This document shows positions 1 to 7,218 of a stretch of DNA of 45,825 nucleotides, piece after piece; position 1 is the stretch's first letter, and each line of letters begins with the position of its first letter. Under the pieces are notes generated by a model, which saw only the letters and a list, made by a program, of their open reading frames with translations, was not told the origin of the DNA and searched no databases. This DNA is from an uncultured Prevotellaceae bacterium (lineage in GTDB: Bacteria; Bacteroidota; Bacteroidia; Bacteroidales; Bacteroidaceae). The translations under genes were made by a program, and so were the position numbers. The stretch is taken from the NCBI GenBank assembly GCA_937910905.1, contig CALEPV010000006.1, forward strand, positions 1 through 45,825, written 5' to 3'.

Positions 1-324
1 TTTCATATTCAGACACTTGCATCTTATAAGGCCTTTTTTGCTGCGGATGTTAGGAGGAAAGGATTACCACTCATCTTTTTGGTTTCTTTGCCTCCACTCA
101 TCAGTCACGTAGTCCCCCCGCTACGCTCCTTCTTCGTGAAGACAAATAAGCTCAAAAATATTTCACCCAACCTCGCTGTTGTAAACTGCTACACATCCCA
201 CCTGATAGCCGACAGCCTTACAAGCATGACTGTTAACCAAGGTGCCTCAGAGGTAGCAGCCGGCAGTGAGTTCACCAAGTCGAATGGCAGCTACAACGTC
301 TGGGATGACGATTGGAGCAAATAG
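1..324 (+). CDS. 3' end of an unrecognised gene running off the left edge
   Basis: The frame ending at the TAG at 322-324 is open from base 1, so this may be the last ~107 codons of a gene that starts outside the window. I do not recognise the family. The final 50 or so codons (from about 172) have C/G-rich third positions like the genes around them and end in acidic/aromatic residues (NVWDDDWSK), which looks like real coding sequence. Residues ~18-53 are encoded by the repeat element at 55-161, so the element lies in frame inside the reading frame. Alternatively the open frame is chance and the true 3' end was displaced by the element. A hairpin follows at 408-433. Confidence 0.35.
   Translation, partial: FHIQTLASYKAFFAADVRRKGLPLIFLVSLPPLISHVVPPLRSFFVKTNKLKNISPNLAVVNCYTSHLIADSLTSMTVNQGASEVAAGSEFTKSNGSYNVWDDDWSK
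55..161 (+). repeat. Composite repeat element, copy 1 (core inverted relative to copy 2)
   Basis: The outer arms (55-90 and 143-161) match, in reverse complement, the outer arms of the element at 16250-16352. The ~52-bp core (91-142) instead matches the core of that element in direct orientation. Short inverted repeats (TTCTTTG at 84-90, CAAATAAGC at 143-151) bound the core. The core here has a 4-base insertion in a C-run at 113-118. The element is inside the open reading frame at the left edge. Confidence 0.8.
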
Positions 325-407
325 CAGCACGCTGTGCTGATATAGATTATAACCGTGGCTCTATAGACACAATTATATATAGAGTAGTAAAAGTAAAAGT
401 TCGTGGG

Positions 408-433
408 AGTGCCGGGCCGTGAGGTTCGGCACT
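408..433 (+). terminator. Possible terminator hairpin after the left-edge gene
   Basis: A 7-bp stem AGTGCCG (408-414) / CGGCACT (427-433) with a 12-base loop is followed by a pyrimidine-rich stretch ending in CTTGTTCTTCT. It lies 84 bases downstream of the TAG at 324. The T tract is interrupted, so this is only a moderate terminator candidate. Confidence 0.4.
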
Positions 434-471
434 TCTTGTTCTTCTACTACCCGGGTCATTGGACAAATACA

Positions 472-526
472 GCCCAACTCACGAGCCTTTGCGTTCATGA
501 AGAACGTGAACGGTCGTGAATTGGGC
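472..526. other. Nested hairpin in the gap before der
   Basis: GCCCAACTCACGA (472-484) pairs with TCGTGAATTGGGC (514-526) with one mismatch. A second stem, CGTTC (492-496) / GAACG (502-506), sits inside the loop. It lies between the left-edge gene and the 3' end of der, so it could end der transcription on the minus strand or fold in either transcript. Nothing else in 325-585 was recognised. Confidence 0.4.
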
Positions 527-585
527 GTGGATTATCGGTTACTGTTATAAAACAGGCTCGATGCTACTCGGCTTGATGCTTAGCC

Positions 586-1896
586 TCACTTCTGCCGTAT
601 GAAGATATTAATCGGGGTGCCGCTGAAATTCCAGCGCTCACGTATCTTGTTCTCTAAGAAGCGGCGGTAAGGTTCCTTGACGTACTGCGGCAGATTGGCA
701 TAGAACACGAAGGAAGGTATACGTGTGTCGGGCAGCTGGGAGCAGTACTTAATCTTGATGTACTTGCCCTTCATCGATGGTGGGGGGTAGGCTTCGATGA
801 GTGGCAGCATCTCCTGGTTGAGCTTGGTGGTGCCCACACGTGCACGGCGATGCTTGTCGACCTGGGCGGCTGTCTCCAGCACCTTGTAGATGCGCTGCTT
901 GGTGAGTGCAGATGTGAAGATGATGTCGAAGTCGGTGAATGGTGCCATGCGTGCACGTATGGCATCCTCGAAGGTCTTGATAGCCTCGTTGCTCTTGTCC
1001 TCCACAAGGTCCCACTTGTTGACCACCACGACGAGTCCCTTGTTGTTGCGCTGTATCAGCTGGAAGATGTTGAGATCCTGCGTCTCTATGCCTCGTGTGG
1101 CATCAAGCATCAGTATGCACACATCCGAGTTTTCTATGGCGCGTATGCTGCGCATCACGCTGTAGAACTCCAGGTCCTCGCTGACCTTGTTCTTGCGGCG
1201 TATGCCAGCTGTATCCACCAGCAGGAAGTCGAAGCCGAACTTCTGATAGCGGGTGTAGATGCTGTCGCGTGTGGTGCCTGCTATGTCTGTCACAATATGG
1301 CGGTCTTCACCGATGAAGGCATTGATGATGCTGCTCTTGCCCACGTTGGGACGTCCCACCACGGCTATGCGCGGCAGAAGCCCCTCCCCTGGTCCCTCCA
1401 CTGATGGGGTGGGGGACTTCTCGATGATCATGTCGAGCAGGTCGCCTGTTCCGCTGCCTGTGGCTGCGGATATGCAGAAGGGGTCACCCAGGCCGAGGCT
1501 ATAGAACTCGGCAGCCTGCCACTGCTGGTTGCTGTTGTCTGTCTTGTTGGCCACCAGTATCACGGGGCAGGTGCTGCGGCGCAGTATCATCGCGACCTCT
1601 GCGTCGAGGTCGGTCACGCCAGTGTTCACATCTACGAGGAACAGCACCAGGTCGGCTTCCTCGGTGGCTATGGCCACCTGCTTGCGTATCTCCTCCTCGA
1701 AGATATCGTCGGAGTTCACTACCCATCCACCCGTGTCGACCACCGAGAACTCGTTGCCGACCCACTCGCACTTACCATACTGGCGGTCGCGCGTGGTGCC
1801 CGCTTCCTCGGAAACGATAGCATGACGTGTCTTGGTCAGACGGTTGAACAATGTCGATTTGCCCACATTCGGGCGTCCTACAATAGCTACTAGCAT
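586..1896 (-). CDS. der: Ribosome biogenesis GTPase Der (EngA)
   Basis: 436 residues, the normal length for Der, a tandem-GTPase needed for 50S subunit maturation. The first G domain shows G1 GRPNVGKST at 7-15, DTGG at 54-57 and NKTD at 117-120. The second shows GRPNVGKSS at 181-189, DTAG at 228-231 and NKWD at 293-296. A KH-like C-terminal domain fills the rest (about 345-436). The ATG at 1896 starts directly before the G1 motif, as in orthologues. It is the last gene of a minus-strand operon, 21 bases after the secreted esterase gene that separates it from era. Confidence 0.98.
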   Translation of the reverse strand: MLVAIVGRPNVGKSTLFNRLTKTRHAIVSEEAGTTRDRQYGKCEWVGNEFSVVDTGGWVVNSDDIFEEEIRKQVAIATEEADLVLFLVDVNTGVTDLDAEVAMILRRSTCPVILVANKTDNSNQQWQAAEFYSLGLGDPFCISAATGSGTGDLLDMIIEKSPTPSVEGPGEGLLPRIAVVGRPNVGKSSIINAFIGEDRHIVTDIAGTTRDSIYTRYQKFGFDFLLVDTAGIRRKNKVSEDLEFYSVMRSIRAIENSDVCILMLDATRGIETQDLNIFQLIQRNNKGLVVVVNKWDLVEDKSNEAIKTFEDAIRARMAPFTDFDIIFTSALTKQRIYKVLETAAQVDKHRRARVGTTKLNQEMLPLIEAYPPPSMKGKYIKIKYCSQLPDTRIPSFVFYANLPQYVKEPYRRFLENKIRERWNFSGTPINIFIRQK

Positions 1897-1917
1897 TTGG
1901 GGAATATTGTTATAATT

Positions 1918-3528
1918 CTACCGCATCACCTTCCGTCCATCTACAACGACTACGCCTCTCTGGGACGGCGCTGCTCTGCGTCCATCCAGAGTGTAGGCGG
2001 TGGCTGTTGCTGCGGCAGCGGCTGCCGGTGCAGCGGCGATGCCCGTGCCGTCGTCGTACTCCACTATGGCCTTCGCTTTCTGCCACAGTGCTACCTGCTC
2101 GTACTGAGCCTTGCTGCCTGCTGGCACGTAGATTGTGATGTTGGGCAGCAGTTTGGAGTCAGTGAAGTAGTTGGCAACAGTGGCCGGCGTGCCGGACATG
2201 AACTTTATGCTGGTCAGGGCTGTACAGCCGCTGAGGGTGTAGTTGGCCAGAGATGTCAGCGAAGCCGGCAGCGTGATGCTCTCCATCTGCGCGCAGTTGC
2301 GAAAGGCACTGGCCCCCAGTGTGGTCAGACCCTCAGGTAGCACCACCTCGCGCAGAGCGGTGTTGCCGAAGGCAAATGAGCCTATCTCCGTCAAGCCCTC
2401 CGGGAAGTTCACCTCCTCAAGCGATGTTTTGTTGAACGCCTGCATACCTATGGTCTGCACGGAGGCTGGCAGTTTGACACGCTTCACGCCGTCGGCACCT
2501 GTGAGGATGTACTGCCCGATGGCTGTCACGTCCTCGCCGAAGACGTAGGTGCTGGGGTGATTGCCGAAGTACTGCAGCAGGTTGGTCTTCTCCTTGTATT
2601 TAGTCGCAGCCACCACAGGCGAGTTGACCACCACCGTGTCCAGGTTGGGATAGAGGAAGGCTATGCGTGCCTCCGTGATGCTCTCGGCATCGGCAGGCAC
2701 GGTGTAGGTCAGCACGTTGGTGTAGCGCTCTGTGCTGAACACTTCGTCCAGGCTCTCCAACCACTCTATGAGTAGCTGGTGCAGCTGCGCGTGCCAGGCA
2801 AACTTGGTGTTGCTGAAGCCCCATCCGTGACCGCCGCTGGCGTACGACTGCATCTTGGCAGGCACGCCTGCAGCCACTAAGGCGTTGTAGTAGGCCAGGC
2901 CGTTGGTGGCAGGCACCACGGTGTTGTCGTTCTCGGAGTATGTGATGAATGCTGGCGGCGTCAGTGCGTCTACCTGCTTCTCGTTGCTGTACAGCTCCAC
3001 CAGCTCGGCCGAGGGGTTACTGCCCAGTAGATTGTCTATCGAGCCCTGATGGGTCTTGCCGGCCTGCATGGTGATTACCGGATAGAACAGCACCTGGAAG
3101 GCCGGAGCCTCATCGCCCTTGAGGTGTGTGGCTATGGTACTGGCCAGGTGTCCTCCTGCCGAGAAGCCCATTACACCCACCAGCTTGGGATCCACGTTGA
3201 GCGACTCGGCATTGTCGCGTATGTACTTCAGTGCTGCCTGACCGTCGGTCAGAGGCACGTCGTGCTTGCCGCCCGGCATACGGTAGCTCAGCACACCCAC
3301 GGTGTAGCCCAGGTCGTTGTAGAACGGAATCCAGTCTGTGCCCTCGCCCGGCTGTGCCAGATAGCTGTAGCCGCCGCCTGGGCAGATGATTATGGCTCGT
3401 CCGTTGGCCTTGGCCGCATCAGCTGGATGCAAGTCGAGTGTAGCACCAGTAGACAGTTTGATGTTGTCAGCCTGTGCTATCAGCACCACGGCTGCAAGAA
3501 GTGTAACAATAGAGGATAGACGTTTCAT
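1918..3528 (-). CDS. Secreted alpha/beta-hydrolase (esterase) with BspA-type leucine-rich repeats
   Basis: From the ATG at 3528 the product is 536 residues; an in-frame upstream ATG at 3579 would put 17 residues ahead of an obvious signal peptide (MKRLSSIVTLLAAVVL), so I chose 3528. Residues ~40-280 form an acyl-esterase-like hydrolase of the BD-FAE/pectin acetylesterase kind: oxyanion segment CPGGGYSYLA (49-58), nucleophile GFSAGGH (S123), acid near D201 (SENDNTVVP), and histidine H234 (SGGHGWGF). After a linker, residues ~325-480 carry LRR_5 repeats with the recurring pattern of LPEGLTTLGASAF. The C-terminus reads YTLDGRR...VVVDGRKVMR, like a type IX-type sorting tail. Probable role: extracellular deacylation of a polysaccharide while held on a surface ligand by the repeats. 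It sits between era and der, which are usually adjacent. Confidence 0.85.
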   Translation of the reverse strand: MKRLSSIVTLLAAVVLIAQADNIKLSTGATLDLHPADAAKANGRAIIICPGGGYSYLAQPGEGTDWIPFYNDLGYTVGVLSYRMPGGKHDVPLTDGQAALKYIRDNAESLNVDPKLVGVMGFSAGGHLASTIATHLKGDEAPAFQVLFYPVITMQAGKTHQGSIDNLLGSNPSAELVELYSNEKQVDALTPPAFITYSENDNTVVPATNGLAYYNALVAAGVPAKMQSYASGGHGWGFSNTKFAWHAQLHQLLIEWLESLDEVFSTERYTNVLTYTVPADAESITEARIAFLYPNLDTVVVNSPVVAATKYKEKTNLLQYFGNHPSTYVFGEDVTAIGQYILTGADGVKRVKLPASVQTIGMQAFNKTSLEEVNFPEGLTEIGSFAFGNTALREVVLPEGLTTLGASAFRNCAQMESITLPASLTSLANYTLSGCTALTSIKFMSGTPATVANYFTDSKLLPNITIYVPAGSKAQYEQVALWQKAKAIVEYDDGTGIAAAPAAAAAATATAYTLDGRRAAPSQRGVVVVDGRKVMR

Positions 3529-3579
3529 AGCTTTCTGATATAGTTTACAAATGATAATGGACAATTCATCACTCTTCAC

Positions 3580-4476
3580 TCACTGCAAGTCGTACCCATA
3601 CTGCTTCATGGCTCGCTCGGAGCTGCGCCAGTCCTTGTCCACCTTGACGAACAGCTTGATGAATATCTTTTTGTCGAAGAAGCGTTCTAGGTCGCGGCGT
3701 GCCTCCGATGCTATGCGCTTCAGGGCCACGCCCTGATGGCCTATGATGATACCCTTCTGGCTCTCGCGCTCCACGTATATCACGGCCTCAATGTTTATCA
3801 GCCGATCCGATTCCTTGAAGCTCTCCACCACAGCCTCTACGGAGTAAGGTATCTCCTTGTCGTAGTACAGCAGTATCTTCTCGCGAATTATCTCCGTAAC
3901 GAAGAAGCGTGCGGGCTTGTCGGTCCACTGGTCCTTGTCGAAGTATGGCGGCGAGTCGGGCAGCAGCTCACAGATGCGTCTGAGCAGCGGCTCAATGCCG
4001 AAACGGTGCAGAGCCGAGATTGGCATAATCTCCGCTTGCGGCAGGGCATCGTGCCAGGCCTCGACCTTAGCTCCCAGTTCCTGCTGATTGCTAAGGTCTA
4101 TCTTGTTTATCAGCACAATTACCGGTACGTTTAGCTTCTCCACCTTCTGCAGGAAGTCGGCATTCTTGTCGGGTGTCTCCACCATATCGGTCACGTAGAG
4201 CAGCACATCGGCATCCTGCAGTGCGCTCTCCGAGAACTGCAGCATCTGCTCCTGCAGCTTGTAGTTGGGCTTCAGTACGCCCGGCGTATCGGAAAAGCAT
4301 ATCTGCATCTCGGGCGTGTTGAGTATGCCCATGATGCGATGCCGCGTGGTCTGTGCCTTGAATGTGGCTATCGATATGCGCTCACCCACCAAGAGGTTCA
4401 TCAGCGTCGACTTGCCCACATTGGGGTTACCCACTATGTTTACGAAACCTGCCTTGTGCACTTTGCTTTGCATCAT
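3580..4476 (-). CDS. era: GTPase Era
   Basis: 298 residues, typical for Era, which binds the 3' end of 16S rRNA during 30S assembly. G1 is GNPNVGKST (16-24), G3 DTPG (63-66), G4 NKID (124-127). The C-terminal KH domain shows the motif IIIGHQGVALKRI followed by a basic segment. The start ATG (4476) overlaps the fabH stop by four bases (ATGA), a sign of translational coupling. A second ATG follows immediately (MM), and either may be used. Confidence 0.97.
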   Translation of the reverse strand: MMQSKVHKAGFVNIVGNPNVGKSTLMNLLVGERISIATFKAQTTRHRIMGILNTPEMQICFSDTPGVLKPNYKLQEQMLQFSESALQDADVLLYVTDMVETPDKNADFLQKVEKLNVPVIVLINKIDLSNQQELGAKVEAWHDALPQAEIMPISALHRFGIEPLLRRICELLPDSPPYFDKDQWTDKPARFFVTEIIREKILLYYDKEIPYSVEAVVESFKESDRLINIEAVIYVERESQKGIIIGHQGVALKRIASEARRDLERFFDKKIFIKLFVKVDKDWRSSERAMKQYGYDLQ

Positions 4477-5471
4477 TTCCCATCATATCCCCACTTCATG
4501 TACGCAGCGCCCCAAGTGAAGCCGGCGCCGAAGGCCGTGAAGATGAGGTTGTCGCCCTTGCGGAGCTTGGACTCGTACTCCCACAACGCGAGTGGCAAGG
4601 TGCCGCTCGATGTGTTGCCTAAGTGTTGTATGTTCAGCATCACCTTGTCCATAGGCACCTCCAGTCGCTGTGCCACAGCCTGGATGATGCGCACGTTGGC
4701 CTGGTGAGGTATCACCCATGCTATGTTGTCCTTGTTCAGCCCGTTGCGTTCTGCCACGAGTGCCGTGGCGTCGCTCATGTTGGTCACGGCGAACTTGAAC
4801 ACCGTGCGACCCTCCTGATGCAGGTAGTGCATCTTGTGCTCCAGCGTGAAGTAGCTGGGAGGTGTGGCCGAACCGCCAGCCTTGAGGCAGAGGAACGGCA
4901 GTCCCAGACCGTCGGTGCGCAGGTGGCTGTCCATCCATCCCACCTCCTCGGTGGTTGGCTCCACCAGCACGGCAGCAGCGCCGTCGCCGAAGATGGGACA
5001 GGTCTGACGGTCGGTGTAGTCCACCACGCTCGACATCTTGTCGGCACCTATCACCACAATCTTCTTATAGCGGCCGCTCTCTATCATGCACGATGCTGTG
5101 TCCATGGCAAAGAGGAAGCCTGAGCAGGCAGCCTGCAGGTCCATGGCGTGGGCATTCTTCATGCCGCACTTGCCCAGCACAATGCTGGCCGTAGAGGGGA
5201 AGTGATAGTCGGGAGTGGACGTTGAGCAGACCACGGCATCCACCTCCAGCGGGTCGGTGCCTGTTCGCTCCAGCAGCTGCTTTACAGCCTTGCGGGCCAT
5301 ATAGCTTGTGCCCAGGCCCTCATCGTTCAGTATGCGGCGTTCCTTCACGCCGATACGTGTCATAATCCACTCGTCGCTGGTGTCCACCATGCGGCTCAGC
5401 TCTTCATTGTTCAGCACATAGTCGGGCACATAGCCGCCTATGCCTGTTATGGTAGCATGTATTCTTTCCAT
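4473..5471 (-). CDS. fabH: Beta-ketoacyl-ACP synthase III (FabH)
   Basis: 332 residues. FabH starts type II fatty-acid synthesis by condensing an acyl-CoA with malonyl-ACP. The catalytic triad is visible: C116 in AACSG, H256 in VIPHQANVRI, N286 in HLGNTSSG. N-terminal TSDEWIMTRIGVKERR is the family signature. It follows rpmF after a 339-base gap filled by repeats and overlaps era by four bases. The position next to rpmF and a DUF177 gene is the common bacterial arrangement. Confidence 0.97.
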   Translation of the reverse strand: MERIHATITGIGGYVPDYVLNNEELSRMVDTSDEWIMTRIGVKERRILNDEGLGTSYMARKAVKQLLERTGTDPLEVDAVVCSTSTPDYHFPSTASIVLGKCGMKNAHAMDLQAACSGFLFAMDTASCMIESGRYKKIVVIGADKMSSVVDYTDRQTCPIFGDGAAAVLVEPTTEEVGWMDSHLRTDGLGLPFLCLKAGGSATPPSYFTLEHKMHYLHQEGRTVFKFAVTNMSDATALVAERNGLNKDNIAWVIPHQANVRIIQAVAQRLEVPMDKVMLNIQHLGNTSSGTLPLALWEYESKLRKGDNLIFTAFGAGFTWGAAYMKWGYDGK

Positions 5472-5490
5472 TAAAAGACATGTCTTTGCT

Positions 5491-5581
5491 GAAAAGTTGA
5501 AAAGTTGAAACGTTGAAAGTCACCCTGTACACTTGCGTGACGGCAAAGGTTTCTTTCAACTTTTCAACTTTTCAACTTTCA
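5491..5581. repeat. Octamer arrays arranged as an inverted repeat
   Basis: Three 8-bp units GAAAAGTT/GAAACGTT run from 5491 to 5514 and continue to 5519. The reverse complement (CTTTCAAC then TTTTCAAC twice) runs from 5553 to 5581. Together they can fold into a ~29-bp stem with a 33-base loop. The array sits 19 bases upstream of the fabH start, between rpmF and fabH in one operon. Confidence 0.8.
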
Positions 5582-5590
5582 ATGTTCTAT

Positions 5591-5813
5591 TAAGTAGGTA
5601 ATCAAAATTATTTTACATGTTCTTTTCATAGGTGCGTTCCTGTCTTTTATCTCTTTCTAGCGCATCTTTTCCTTCTCGCCTCAGTCACAGAACCCACTCT
5701 ATCTTTGCAAGCAAAGACTTGGGCGTGTATTTTGCCGCAGGCACCACCTCAAAGAAAAATCTGTATCCAGATAGAAGATAAAATACCTGAAACTAATTTT
5801 GATCACCTACTTA
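5591..5813. repeat. 223-bp element bounded by 20-bp inverted repeats (MITE-like)
   Basis: TAAGTAGGTAATCAAAATTA (5591-5610) and TAATTTTGATCACCTACTTA (5794-5813) are inverted repeats with one mismatch. The right repeat ends on the rpmF stop codon. The ~183 bases between hold no gene I can see. The arrangement resembles a miniature inverted-repeat element, but no target-site duplication is evident, and a long-range RNA hairpin is the alternative reading. Confidence 0.55.
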
Positions 5814-5993
5814 CGCCTCTTCCTTTACAATAGCGATCTTGCCACGATAGTAGCCGCAAGCCGGGCATACAGTGTGATAGATGTGGAACTCACCGCAGTT
5901 GGGGCATACTGCCAATGTAGGAGCTACTGCCTTGTCGTGAGTGCGACGCTTCAGCGTACGCGTCTTGGATTGTCTTCTTTTAGGATGTGCCAT
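5811..5993 (-). CDS. rpmF: 50S ribosomal protein L32
   Basis: 60 residues, the usual size of bL32. The lysine/arginine-rich start MAHPKRRQSKTRTLKRRTH is the family hallmark. Two CxxC pairs (C30/C33 and C43/C46) form the zinc site, so this is the zinc-binding (C+) form. It lies 16 bases downstream of the DUF177 gene in the same operon. The stop codon coincides with the right end of an inverted repeat. Confidence 0.98.
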   Translation of the reverse strand: MAHPKRRQSKTRTLKRRTHDKAVAPTLAVCPNCGEFHIYHTVCPACGYYRGKIAIVKEEA

Positions 5994-6009
5994 TGTTCTA
6001 TTTATTTTG

Positions 6010-6507
6010 TTATTTGATTGTATCTTTCAGTTGTTCCAGCGCACTCCATCGGGCGTCGGTGTGCTCTGCCGGCTCGTGCTGCTGCAGCAGCAGCTCCATC
6101 TCGGCATTGCATTCGCCCTCAGGATGAACGGGGTGGTTGGGTGCCGCCAGCGCTATGACCTCGTAGATGTTCCAGGCCAGGTCCACTGCACAATCGTCAT
6201 CAGTCACCGTGATGATGTCGCCATCATCGCCTGCCTCATCGCCTCGCCGCACCTTGAGTGTAGTAGAGGAGCTGATAGCCGCCGGCATCTCGTCGTTGCA
6301 TCTGTCGCAGAGCACGATGAGTTCACCGCCCACCGCGATGTCTATGTCGGCACCGCCGGCCACATGTCTGGCCTTTATCTCGACATCCACGCTTCCCTTC
6401 TTGTACAGCGAGTCATCGAGGCTGTCGAAGAAGTCGTCGTCCACGTGCCAGCGGCTTGTCAGACCATCGGCAGGAATGTCATTGAGTGTCAGCTGAAAGC
6501 CAGTCAT
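6010..6507 (-). CDS. DUF177 (YceD-like) protein
   Basis: About 165 residues from the ATG at 6507. Another in-frame ATG lies at 6516, but the -7 promoter box at 6525-6532 would leave it almost without a leader, so I prefer 6507. The middle contains CDRCNDEM (the conserved Cys-x-x-Cys of the family) and an acidic stretch around residue 100. DUF177 genes sit directly before rpmF in many bacteria, and plant relatives are linked to 23S rRNA accumulation; a role in large-subunit assembly is therefore likely but not shown by sequence alone. First gene of the minus-strand operon. Confidence 0.88.
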   Translation of the reverse strand: MTGFQLTLNDIPADGLTSRWHVDDDFFDSLDDSLYKKGSVDVEIKARHVAGGADIDIAVGGELIVLCDRCNDEMPAAISSSTTLKVRRGDEAGDDGDIITVTDDDCAVDLAWNIYEVIALAAPNHPVHPEGECNAEMELLLQQHEPAEHTDARWSALEQLKDTIK

Positions 6508-6524
6508 TGTGCCCATTCGAGCCG

Positions 6525-6555
6525 CAAAGGTACAGCATTTTTTTTGAATGGCAAA
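6525..6555 (-). promoter_or_regulatory. Promoter of the DUF177-rpmF-fabH-era-der operon
   Basis: On the minus strand a -7 box TACCTTTG (6532-6525) is preceded, after 19 bases, by TTTG (6555-6552). This matches the Bacteroidetes housekeeping promoter pattern (TTTG, 19-21 bases, TAnnTTTG). Transcription would start at about 6518-6520. Confidence 0.75.
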
Positions 6556-6721
6556 GGTTTGGCACGAAAATGTTGACAGTTACTCCCAATCGGCCCACAG
6601 GAGTTCTCTCCTTTATTCTTGGGTGGAACGGACTTGATTGACAGATATGTGCAGCCTCAGTTGCGGAACTGCTCGAGGTTGTCGGGGTAAAAATGAAGTT
6701 GGATGTCAAATCGGGGCGAAA

Positions 6722-6878
6722 TTGGTGGGGTTTTTATGGGCTAACTGGAGCGTCAATGTCACTTTTTTGCATAAAAAGGGCTTCATTTAGGCATTATCCC
6801 CACCAAAGCTCACCACGAAGGTCACCAGATAATTAGCAGATAATGAGGATATTACCTGAATTTGGTGGGCTTTTTTGA
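6722..6878. other. Gene-free stretch with a repeated GGTGGG-T-run motif
   Basis: Between about 6560 and 6960 I see no gene. TTGGTGGGGTTTTT (6722-6735) recurs as TTGGTGGGCTTTTTT (6863-6876), and CCCCACCAAAG (6798-6808) is its reverse complement, so the region can form alternative hairpins. The T-runs following each GGTGGG would suit transcription termination on the plus strand. No function can be assigned. Confidence 0.35.
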
Positions 6879-6967
6879 GGAAAATGCAGATAAAAGTGTG
6901 AGAAGATAGCACGAGTCGATGAAGGAGGAATGGTGCAATGCCTATCAATGTGATGATGGGGACGAGA

Positions 6968-7121
6968 CATCGCATCGATGAGGTGCTTGCATCGCGTCGA
7001 GAGGGGCGAGACATCGCGTCGATGAGGTGCTTGCATCGCGGTGTCTCAATCGCTACACCGCGGTGCAAGACATGCTACACCGCGGTGCAACACACCCTAC
7101 ACCGCGGTGCAGAGAGCCGTG
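6968..7121. repeat. Seven-unit 22-bp tandem array with CAYCGCGGTG core
   Basis: Seven units start at 6968, 6990, 7012, 7034, 7056, 7078 and 7100. Each begins CATCGC or CACCGC, and the last three contain the perfect palindrome CACCGCGGTG; the remaining ~12 bases vary between units. It lies downstream of the folA/OmpA fusion gene and upstream of the DUF177 operon. The same palindrome recurs at 22-bp spacing at 28749-28836. Confidence 0.85.
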
Positions 7122-7153
7122 CAGCGTGCTGCACGAAGGCTCGCAGCACGCTG
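7122..7153. terminator. Perfect 11-bp hairpin downstream of the folA-OmpA gene
   Basis: CAGCGTGCTGC (7122-7132) pairs perfectly with GCAGCACGCTG (7143-7153) around a 10-base loop. It lies 65 bases beyond the stop of the folA-OmpA gene on the minus strand. No T-run follows on either strand, so it may be a transcript 3'-end stabiliser rather than an intrinsic terminator. Confidence 0.5.
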
Positions 7154-7218
7154 TTCAATTATGATGGCGGCGAAAAGTGACAGGCAGACGAGGTATTAGA
7201 ACAAAGAAAAGCGCAAGC

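Noticed and set aside
850..1404. 184-codon open frame opposite der
   Set aside because: It is a shadow of the der coding sequence; motifs exist only on the der strand.
6479..6709. 76-codon frame upstream of the DUF177 gene
   Set aside because: It covers the DUF177 promoter, has low-complexity composition and no homology I recognise.
6968..7121. Possible CRISPR array with variable spacers
   Set aside because: The constant part is about 6-10 bp and the variable part about 12 bp, far too short for repeats and spacers; no cas genes nearby.
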